This document shows positions 1 to 5,157 of a stretch of 5,723 bases of DNA, piece by piece; position 1 is the first letter of the stretch; each line of letters starts with the position of its first letter. Under the pieces are notes generated by a model. It was not told where the DNA came from, made no database searches, and saw only the letters and a list, made by a program, of their open reading frames with translations. Source of the stretch: CAZGSG01 sp964528095 (GTDB lineage: Bacteria > Bacteroidota > Bacteroidia > Chitinophagales > Chitinophagaceae); contig CAZGSG010000375.1 of NCBI GenBank assembly GCA_964528095.1, forward strand, positions 1 through 5,723, read 5' to 3'. The position numbers were made by a program, and so were the translations under genes.

Positions 1-1
1 T

Positions 2-643
2 ATCAATGGCGATCCATTCACAGGAGTATCCAGAGACCTGGCAGAACTGGGGGCCGATGATTATGCAGGCTTCATGATGGGTAGCAGGTTGAGGACCACA
101 CTTGACACTGCATTGCTTGCCTTTTCCACGCTTACGGAGGAACATCCTGCCAATGGTTATCCATACAGGCAAAGAAGGATAGCAGCTGTGAAGGCTGGCT
201 GGGAAAGGTCCCAGCTATCTCTCAGGAATTCCCTTGTTGCTGCATTCATAACTGTAATAGGTACCCGACATGGGGCAGTCCTGAAGGACCGCGATTTCGA
301 CTTTAGAGACATACAGAATGCCGTTCACAAGAATGACCGGCTGAAAACCCTGAAAGATACATCCACCTTTAACATGGCTAAAGTGGGTATCGAAGCATCC
401 AGTTCACCGGGCGAATTTTTCCTGGATAGTAATTACCTGTATTTCAAAAAAACGGACAGTATGAGCATTGTAGGGAAAGTGGCGCATAGCAACCGCCCGG
501 AATACAGCCGGATGGTGTACGATAATTTCTACAATTATATGTACATAGACAGTAACCAGTCTTTGATCACCTATACTATCGATTACCAGGATCCACAGAG
601 ACGTGTAAAACCACTTGTTATCGGTCGCTTGTCCGGACGATAA
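2..643 (+). CDS. M48-like zinc metallopeptidase, C-terminal part (start lies before the window)
   Basis: The frame is open to the window edge, so the ATG at 74 is internal; 213 residues are visible. Visible residues 12-26 read DLAELGADDYAGFMM. Residues 46-66 contain E-E-H-P, then Y-P-x-R-Q-R-R-I-A-A-V-K-A-G-W. This is the layout that follows HExxH in M48-like peptidases of Bacteroidota: E-x-x-A-D supplies the third zinc ligand (Glu15 here), a helix follows, then an H-P...R-(I/L)-x-A-I-x-x-G-W element. The HExxH motif itself must lie upstream and is not seen. After about residue 67 comes a further ~145-residue region rich in Tyr and Asp (for example Y-D-N-F-Y-N-Y-M-Y) that I do not recognise; it may be an accessory domain. 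The stop is TAA at 641-643. The next gene starts 49 bases later on the same strand with no terminator between, suggesting one transcript. Family call fairly sure; substrate unknown. Confidence 0.7.
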   Translation: MNGDPFTGVSRDLAELGADDYAGFMMGSRLRTTLDTALLAFSTLTEEHPANGYPYRQRRIAAVKAGWERSQLSLRNSLVAAFITVIGTRHGAVLKDRDFDFRDIQNAVHKNDRLKTLKDTSTFNMAKVGIEASSSPGEFFLDSNYLYFKKTDSMSIVGKVAHSNRPEYSRMVYDNFYNYMYIDSNQSLITYTIDYQDPQRRVKPLVIGRLSGR

Positions 644-692
644 TATCGTTAATCAAATACTACATTAATTCTTTACAATAAAAACCAGCCAA

Positions 693-1853
693 ATGCGTAT
701 CACTTTCATCTTTGCTATGTTATTGTTTTACACTGGTGCCAGTGCTCAGAAAGTGGCTTATTTTCTTCCTAAGAAAATTATCTATGTGACTGTTCCATTC
801 AACATTATTGAGAAAAGACTATACAAAGTTGATCGCCAGACCGGGCAGCTCGCCAATGAGCCGGAGAAAACTGTTACCACCGTTAAGATCAACGGCGATA
901 TCAAGGTGGAATCTAAACTGTTTCCCAGCGCTATCAAATCAGTGGACCTCGACCCATTGGGAAAAGGTGGAAAGAGTTTTAATTTCGATATTACATTCGA
1001 TGAGAATGGAAATGGGATGATCTCTACTGTCAACGCCAGTCAAACACCTGTTACATCAGACATCATCAAAGGAACAGTAAGCATTGTCGGTTCTGTAATA
1101 AAGCTCGCCACCGGAGTTTTTGGATTCGGGGAAGGAGAAGAACAACCAGAATTCCAGGAAATCACCACCGAACAGAATATTAATGAAACCAGGGCTATCG
1201 AACTCATCAACGGTGACCCGTACAGTCTTGTCATTAAGCCAAATACCCGGGTCACCAATATAGCGGGCACCAAACCTACTGTGGAAGTCAGGATCACTAA
1301 AATAGTCCAGGAAGCAGGAGCTGTCAGCGGCGGCGCAGGCTCTTCCAACTCCGGAATCGAATTGCATTATCGCATTCCTGCGGAACATTCCCTTCAGGTG
1401 ATCATCAAAGATAATCAGTTGATCAAAGAACAAGAGGTGATCAATGAAAGGATTCTCGTTCCTCAAACGGGCAATGAAGTAACCTTGCTGATTCCGATCC
1501 TGAAAAGGAAAAAAACAGTAGATATCGGATTCGATAAGGAGACCGGAAATCTTTCCAAATACGGATTGAAAAAAGAATCGCAGCTGAGCGAAAACACTGA
1601 AGCGATCAGCAATGCCATCGGCACTTTGAACACAGAAATATCCGGCCTCAAAACGGCGCTGGAAGCCAAAAAGGAGAAAGAAGAGGAAGACCGGAAAAAG
1701 AAAGAAGAAGAAAACAGGAATAAGGATATCAAAGACGAAATCGATCGCCTGAAACTGGAAAAAGATAAATTGGACCTGATCATCGAAAAACAGAAACTAA
1801 AGGAAGAGATTGAAGCAAAGAGAAAAGAAGCCAAAGAAAAAAAGACTCCTTAA
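693..1853 (+). CDS. Secreted DUF4831-like protein with a C-terminal charged coiled coil
   Basis: 386 residues. Residues 1-19 form a clear signal peptide (MRITFIFAMLLFYTGASAQ), probably cut after A-Q or S-A, so the product is exported. The mature start, K-V-A-Y-F-L-P-K-K-I-I-Y-V-T-V, and the segment 221-268 (H-Y-R-I-P-A, beta-like stretch, I-L-V-P-Q-T-G, L-L-I-P) resemble my recollection of DUF4831, with its N-terminal Y-x-L-P element and late Y-R-I-P...Q-x-G...L-P pattern; this is pattern memory, not a search result. Residues 125-145 are small and hydrophobic with several Gly and could be a membrane-contacting helix. Residues about 317-386 are almost all Lys, Glu, Asp, Arg and Leu, a predicted coiled coil or single helix that I would not expect in a plain DUF4831 protein. 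The protein has no Cys. No Shine-Dalgarno site is visible before the ATG. It is probably co-transcribed with the metallopeptidase upstream and is followed by a strong terminator. Function unknown; a surface scaffold or anchoring role is speculation. Confidence 0.8.
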   Translation: MRITFIFAMLLFYTGASAQKVAYFLPKKIIYVTVPFNIIEKRLYKVDRQTGQLANEPEKTVTTVKINGDIKVESKLFPSAIKSVDLDPLGKGGKSFNFDITFDENGNGMISTVNASQTPVTSDIIKGTVSIVGSVIKLATGVFGFGEGEEQPEFQEITTEQNINETRAIELINGDPYSLVIKPNTRVTNIAGTKPTVEVRITKIVQEAGAVSGGAGSSNSGIELHYRIPAEHSLQVIIKDNQLIKEQEVINERILVPQTGNEVTLLIPILKRKKTVDIGFDKETGNLSKYGLKKESQLSENTEAISNAIGTLNTEISGLKTALEAKKEKEEEDRKKKEEENRNKDIKDEIDRLKLEKDKLDLIIEKQKLKEEIEAKRKEAKEKKTP

Positions 1854-1895
1854 AGGCTGATTACCTGCTAACAGGCATGTGCGTCAGTAATATTG

Positions 1896-1932
1896 AAAAA
1901 CGCTTCAAAACAAGATGTTTGAAGCGTTTTTT
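1896..1932 (+). terminator. Rho-independent terminator after the DUF4831-like gene
   Basis: A 14-base arm (AAAAACGCTTCAAA, 1896-1909) pairs with 1918-1931 around an 8-base loop, and the right arm runs into six T residues (1927-1932). The A-run on the left arm also gives a T-run on the minus strand, so it could stop transcripts from both sides. It lies 43 bases past the stop at 1853 and closes the left transcription unit. Confidence 0.85.
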
Positions 1933-2019
1933 ATTGTTGTGAATTCATAAATGGGTTTCATGTTGTTGAAAGTATTTATTATTTTAAGGAGATAAACCAT
2001 AAACGTAATATGCAATATC

Positions 2020-2490
2020 ATGATAGTCCTTAAACTTTTAATAGCTTTTTTGTTACCGTACACTTTCACGTCGGCATATTCTCAAAAAGCAACGAATAAA
2101 AAACGCATAGATCCGACCGGATATTATGAGCTGAAAGGACAAAAAAAAGGAAAAGAAACGTACGGTTATTTTGGCTCAGTTAAAGTCAAGAAAATTACTG
2201 ATTCAAAAATTGTCATCAGCTTTTTTATCTGCAAGGGGTATATGAGCTACAGTTCCGGCTCTTTTAGTGACACGCTAGCTTACACAAATAATAAAGCGAT
2301 ATATAAAACGCCGGAGAATGACTCTACATGTGCCATTAGCTTAGTATTTACGCTCAGCGGTGTCAAGGTTGACGAAAAAACAGCAAACATCAATAACGGT
2401 TGCGGGTTCGGACATGGAGTAGTGGCAAACGCCTTCTTTAAGAAAGTATCGGGAAAAGCTCCATCAAATGAAGAACTATCTGACTATTAA
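2020..2490 (+). CDS. Small secreted protein of unknown function
   Basis: 156 residues. A short Lys followed by a hydrophobic run (residues 3-15) and T-S-A-Y-S-Q gives a signal peptide cut near residue 20-22. The mature part, about 135 residues, alternates polar and hydrophobic residues as expected for a small beta-barrel or beta-sandwich. It opens with D-P-T-G-Y-Y-E-L-K-G and closes with C-x-I-S-L-V-F-x-L-x-G-x-K-V, then N-N-G-C-G-F-G-H-G-V-V-A-N-A-F-F-K-K. The pattern 'C-x-I-x-F-x-F-x-x-x-x-V ... C-G-F-G ... Y/F-x-K' occurs in small exported lipocalin-like or lysozyme-inhibitor-like proteins; I offer that only as a fold guess. Cys at 71, 104 and 128 allow one disulfide, perhaps 104-128. The ATG at 2020 is the only good in-frame start after the stop codon at 1993. 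It is not served by the AAGGAG at 1986-1991, which is 28 bases away. The gene stands alone between two hairpins. Confidence 0.75.
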   Translation: MIVLKLLIAFLLPYTFTSAYSQKATNKKRIDPTGYYELKGQKKGKETYGYFGSVKVKKITDSKIVISFFICKGYMSYSSGSFSDTLAYTNNKAIYKTPENDSTCAISLVFTLSGVKVDEKTANINNGCGFGHGVVANAFFKKVSGKAPSNEELSDY

Positions 2491-2539
2491 TGGCGCCGCA
2501 TATATAATATTGGCAGGAATGCTATCAATATCGAATCTA

Positions 2540-2564
2540 AAAACCCGCTCTGATAGTGGGTTTT
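2540..2564. terminator. Hairpin terminator, possibly shared by both strands
   Basis: Left arm 2540-2549 (AAAACCCGCT) pairs with right arm 2555-2564 (AGTGGGTTTT) with one G-T pair and a 5-base loop. Read on the + strand, it lies 49 bases past the stop of the 2020-2490 gene and is followed by TTTTGTGTTTT. Read on the minus strand, it lies 24 bases past the stop at 2589 of the gene remnant and ends in five T residues, so it fits a terminator of that lost gene at least as well. Confidence 0.65.
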
Positions 2565-2588
2565 GTGTTTTGGCCAGGAAGTAGCAGA

Positions 2589-2726
2589 CTAATAAATGGT
2601 CTGATAATATATCGACCCCTTCTGCTGAAAATGTTCAGTATTTACAGAAGTAATGTCAATAATATAGCTGTCTTTAGGGTCAGGAGGAGGGGCTTCACGT
2701 GAATGGAATGTAGTTTTTACTGATTT
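2589..2726 (-). pseudogene. C-terminal remnant of a minus-strand gene
   Basis: On the minus strand an open frame runs from a stop at 2757-2759 to a TAG at 2589-2591. It contains no ATG, GTG or TTG. The last 45 codons (from 2726 down) read like a real protein end: K-S-V-K-T-T-F-H-S-R-E, then A-P-P-P-D-P-K-D-S-Y-I-I-D-I-T-S-V-N, ending Q-K-G-S-I-Y-Y-Q-T-I-Y. The Pro-rich patch followed by a beta-like stretch suits the tail of an exported protein. A hairpin with a T-run in the right orientation follows the stop. The reading frame does not continue into 2760-3281, where a + strand gene now lies. I infer a gene that lost its 5' part; a frame of 55 codons in AT-rich DNA could also arise by chance. 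Confidence 0.4.
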
Positions 2727-3281
2727 ATGTGGAAAAAAGGGAAAATGGAATCTTTCCTAAATATGCAGTACGTAAAGATTGTATTTGTGATCTTTTGCTT
2801 TAGTTCCTGCATCGAAGTTTCACCTGTAGATGACTTTGATGCTAATGCCTGTAAGGTATATGAGACGGAATTTATAAAAAAGTATAAGGGTTATGGGGTG
2901 CACAACACAAATAATCAGGAAAGCGATTACATCCGCAACTATATTTCTTTTTGCAGGATTGGCAATATGAGTATAACTGATTATGATGTGATTCAATCAT
3001 ACCAGATTTATACTTCAGAGGATAGTGTCGTTAAAAGCACGTTTGATTATGAATTAATACACTTCAAACAGGCTGATAAGATAGATACAATAATAAGAGC
3101 GATAAGAATGAATAATTGTATAGATGAACAAACGCTAAAAGTTAGAAGGATGTATCGAATTGGTAAGAATGCCCTGATATGTGCTGCTTATTCAGGTTTT
3201 CGTATTACTGATTATGAAGATTTCTTAATGTCTGTTTTTAAAAAAGAAATACAGATTGAACTGATAAATCCTTCTCAATAA
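2727..3281 (+). CDS. Putative lipoprotein of unknown function
   Basis: 184 residues from the first ATG. In-frame ATGs follow at 2745 and 2763. The start at 2763 gives M-Q-Y-V-K-I-V-F-V-I-F-C-F-S-S-C, a compact lipoprotein signal with Cys28 of the long form as the lipid site (F-S-S-C, a loose lipobox of the kind Bacteroidota accept). The start at 2745 is preceded by AAAGGGAAA. I think the true start is 2745 or 2763, not 2727. The mature part, about 156 residues, has Cys at 42, 76, 131 and 152 and is rich in Tyr, Asp and Ile. A short motif recurs: S-I-T-D-Y-D-V-I at 82-89 and R-I-T-D-Y-E-D-F at 159-166. I recognise no family. It is the first of three closely spaced genes for exported proteins and probably heads their transcript. 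Its start overlaps the upstream edge of a minus-strand gene remnant. Base composition is AT-rich. Confidence 0.7.
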   Translation: MWKKGKMESFLNMQYVKIVFVIFCFSSCIEVSPVDDFDANACKVYETEFIKKYKGYGVHNTNNQESDYIRNYISFCRIGNMSITDYDVIQSYQIYTSEDSVVKSTFDYELIHFKQADKIDTIIRAIRMNNCIDEQTLKVRRMYRIGKNALICAAYSGFRITDYEDFLMSVFKKEIQIELINPSQ

Positions 3282-3298
3282 CGCAAAAGGTATATTAA

Positions 3299-3853
3299 AT
3301 GATAGAAAGGAAGAAAAGAATTCATAAGTGGCTGTTGGCACCACCAGTCTTACCCAGGATAACTTTCATGGCCCTTTTATTTGTCTGCATTGCTGGATTT
3401 AATACAAGGGAGCAGCATGTGCCATTAATGAAAGCGTGTGAAAATTATATCGAGAATTATTCACCGCAATACATTGTAAACGGAGATACTCTCGACATTG
3501 CAAGGTTTAATGATGTGCCGGAAAGAATAAATAATTATTTAATCAGTTGTGCAAGGAAAGGCGATTTTGCGCCGCTCAAATATGCCGCTGCATTAATGAT
3601 CAGGCACAATAAAGAATATTCCCGGAAGAATAAATCTGATTATATTATTGGAGATGGATTGCTCCACCAAAAAAATGGATTCATTGTTCTGTTACGACAA
3701 GCAATGAAAGTAGGTAAAGTGGATGATGATTTGGATAGCATGAATTACTTTATCTATAATACGGGTGAGGTTTGTTTATGGATCAATGACCATAAGCACC
3801 TGATCAGTGATTATGATTATGTGAAGCGATATATAAACAGCCTATCTGAATAG
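3299..3853 (+). CDS. Membrane-anchored or exported protein of unknown function
   Basis: 184 residues. A basic N-terminus (R-K-K-R-I-H-K) and then a hydrophobic stretch at about 21-34 (I-T-F-M-A-L-L-F-V-C-I-A-G-F) give either an uncleaved signal anchor or an unusual signal peptide. The remaining ~150 residues would lie outside the cytoplasmic membrane. That part is mixed helical, with Cys at 47, 84 and 159, K-A-C-E-N-Y-I-E-N-Y near the start and I-S-D-Y-D-Y-V-K-R-Y-I near the end. The latter recalls the S-I-T-D-Y-D-V-I of the gene before it, but the likeness is too short to prove relation. The start follows AAAAGG at 3285-3290 with an 8-base spacer, the best ribosome site in this cluster. It lies 17 bases after the preceding stop and 18 bases before the next start, so the three genes are very likely co-transcribed. 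No family recognised. Confidence 0.7.
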   Translation: MIERKKRIHKWLLAPPVLPRITFMALLFVCIAGFNTREQHVPLMKACENYIENYSPQYIVNGDTLDIARFNDVPERINNYLISCARKGDFAPLKYAAALMIRHNKEYSRKNKSDYIIGDGLLHQKNGFIVLLRQAMKVGKVDDDLDSMNYFIYNTGEVCLWINDHKHLISDYDYVKRYINSLSE

Positions 3854-3871
3854 AACAATAAACAGTGGCAA

Positions 3872-4570
3872 ATGAAGAATATTTATTTGATGGTTGTATT
3901 ACTGTTGTGTAATAGTTTATTATTTGCACAGAAGCGGGGGGAAGAAGAATTCTCGGCAGTGGCAGATACATTGATCGCCAGAAAACTGAAATGCAATTGT
4001 GGGCTTGATGGATTTAAGATCAAGATACAGGAATTTAAATCTGATGGAAAGTATAAGTGGAGCAAAGATCAGGTGTGTAATTATACCTATCTGTTTCTTT
4101 ATCCTGCAAAGCAGGAGCTTAAAACTGAATTGTTAGAACAATTGCTGTCATTCGAGGGCGATACCTCCCGGGTTTGTATGAATGTATATCCTTATTGGAT
4201 GTCTTTGGTGGATTCAATCGATAAGATCGAACGACTTGTTTACGGCGTGAATGTTGATGCTTTGTATCATATTAATTTTATTTTTTTCGGGGTGTGGGCC
4301 GCTTATTATGCGCCGTTTCCGGTACTGTATGATACAGTGACCAATCAGGAGATCAATCATGATATTGAAAAGGTCAGGGAAGTATTCAGTTATTACAGGG
4401 AATGGTACAAACAATGTAAGTCGGATCATTTTAGCAATTATTCCTTTCCGCTTTTACATACAAGGTATCGTTGGAAGTTTGGGAAAACAGACGATAGAAA
4501 GATAAAGGAGATTCCTGTTGGTTCGGGAGAAATACTCAGAAGGATAGGACAGCCCAAAAAGAAAATGTAG
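3872..4570 (+). CDS. Secreted Cys-containing protein of unknown function
   Basis: 232 residues. Residues 1-20 are a textbook signal peptide (MKNIYLMVVLLLCNSLLFAQ), cut after A-Q or before it. The mature protein has Cys at 41, 43 (K-C-N-C-G), 69, 102 and 182, which permits two disulfides. An aromatic central region (residues 125-154: V-N-V-D-A-L-Y-H, I-F-F-G-V-W-A-A-Y-Y-A-P-F-P) lies between two helical, charged stretches: E-L-L-E-Q-L-L before it, and H-D-I-E-K-V-R-E-V-F-S-Y-Y-R-E-W-Y after it. The hydrophobic patch is too short and too broken by aromatics and Pro for me to call a membrane helix. The C-terminus is basic (R-R-I-G-Q-P-K-K-K-M). It is the last gene of the three-gene cluster, 18 bases after the preceding stop. 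No clear terminator follows, only a weak hairpin without a T-run at 4582-4609. I do not recognise a family. Confidence 0.75.
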   Translation: MKNIYLMVVLLLCNSLLFAQKRGEEEFSAVADTLIARKLKCNCGLDGFKIKIQEFKSDGKYKWSKDQVCNYTYLFLYPAKQELKTELLEQLLSFEGDTSRVCMNVYPYWMSLVDSIDKIERLVYGVNVDALYHINFIFFGVWAAYYAPFPVLYDTVTNQEINHDIEKVREVFSYYREWYKQCKSDHFSNYSFPLLHTRYRWKFGKTDDRKIKEIPVGSGEILRRIGQPKKKM

Positions 4571-4622
4571 GACTTGTTGTCATTGCCATTATATTAATGA
4601 TATTGCAATTATCAGGAATATC

Positions 4623-4682
4623 TTAAAGCTTAGCTACTTTCTCCTGTAAAAAACCGCCAATCAGCTGAACCGGAATGTACAA
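4623..4682 (-). pseudogene. Possible short C-terminal remnant of a minus-strand gene
   Basis: On the minus strand the frame from 4682 to the TAA at 4623-4625 reads LYIPVQLIGGFLQEKVAKL, an amphipathic helix-like tail of the sort that ends many proteins. An in-frame TGA lies directly upstream (4683-4685), and no longer frame is found. At 19 codons this may be chance. It is listed because it resembles coding sequence more than the surrounding spacer does, and because a second start-less minus-strand tail lies on the other side of the three-gene cluster. Confidence 0.15.
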
Positions 4683-4759
4683 TCAGCATCACTTTCTGAT
4701 TCAATTATATTTTAAAATGCCGACCTTTAAGCTACCTGCAACTATTTCCAGAAGGCATA

Positions 4760-4767
4760 TTAATTTG
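4760..4767 (+). promoter_or_regulatory. Candidate Bacteroidota -7 promoter element for the DUF2200 gene
   Basis: TTAATTTG matches the Bacteroidota -7 consensus TAnnTTTG at all defined positions but the second. It lies 24 bases before the ATG at 4792, which would give a leader of roughly 15-20 bases. No convincing TTG-type -33 element is seen at the expected distance, so this stays a weak candidate. Confidence 0.25.
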
Positions 4768-4791
4768 ATTGATTATCTATAAATACGAGGT

Positions 4792-5157
4792 ATGAACAAC
4801 TCCGGCACACATGACCAGCGTATCGCAAAATTGATTTTCGCCTCTGTCTATCCATTGTATCTCGCAAAAGTGGAAAAGAAAGGCAGAACAAAAGAAGAAT
4901 TACATCAGGTGATACAATGGTTAACAGGTTTCGATAATAAGAACCTGGAGAAACTCATAAAAGAAAAAGTAACTTTTGAGTCATTCTTCCAGCAGGCTTC
5001 ATTAAATCCCAATGCGCACCTGATCACAGGGATGATCTGTGGGTATCGTGTGGAGGAAATAGAAGATCCTTTGACACAAAAGGCCAGGTATCTCGACAAG
5101 TTAATAGACGAGTTGGCTAAGGGCAAAAAAATGGAAAAGATCTTGCGTGGCTCTTAG
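4792..5157 (+). CDS. DUF2200 family protein
   Basis: 121 residues, a normal length for DUF2200, a small cytosolic family of unknown function found widely in bacteria. The hallmark blocks as I remember them are all present: I-F-A-S-V-Y-P-L-Y-L-A-K-V-E-K-K-G-R-T-K near residues 15-34, I-Q-W-L-T-G-F near 41-47, F-E-S-F-F near 62-66, N-P-N-A-H-L-I-T-G-M-I-C-G near 72-84, V-E-E-I-E-D-P-L near 87-94, and R-Y-L-D-K-L-I-D-E-L-A-K-G-K-K-M-E-K-I-L near the C-terminus. No signal peptide or membrane segment is seen. The ATG fits the family start; GAGG at 4787-4790 is too close to it to act as a normal ribosome site. The gene is alone on its strand here, and its stop TAG directly abuts the stop of the convergent minus-strand gene. 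Confidence 0.9.
   Translation: MNNSGTHDQRIAKLIFASVYPLYLAKVEKKGRTKEELHQVIQWLTGFDNKNLEKLIKEKVTFESFFQQASLNPNAHLITGMICGYRVEEIEDPLTQKARYLDKLIDELAKGKKMEKILRGS

Noticed and set aside
74..76. ATG as the start of the first gene
   Set aside because: The frame is open upstream to base 2, and the E-x-x-A-D zinc-ligand motif lies before this ATG, so it is an internal Met.
631..649. Palindrome GTCCGGAC and the neighbouring CGATAATATCG
   Set aside because: Both are short and overlap or abut the stop codon region of the first gene; there is no sign of an operator or attachment site.
2..1250. Shared I-N-G-D-P string in the first and second proteins
   Set aside because: It is five residues in different contexts (visible residues 1-5 of one, 172-176 of the other); too short to indicate duplication.
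1040..1466. Two overlapping minus-strand open frames
   Set aside because: Both lie wholly inside the DUF4831-like gene, have no ribosome site or family motif, and overlap each other; they are frame shadows.
1463..1834. Minus-strand open frame of 123 codons, very rich in Ser and Phe
   Set aside because: It is the antisense image of the Lys/Glu-rich coiled coil (purine-rich codons read backwards as Phe and Ser) inside a well-supported + strand gene.
1864..1875. Small inverted repeat CCTG-CTAA-CAGG
   Set aside because: The stem is only four base pairs and a strong terminator lies just downstream; it is expected by chance.
4582..4609. Inverted repeat after the third cluster gene (CATTA-TAT-TAATG inside ATTGC...GCAAT)
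   Set aside because: The stem is short and AT-rich, has a one-sided 5-base bulge and no T-run follows, so I do not call it a terminator.
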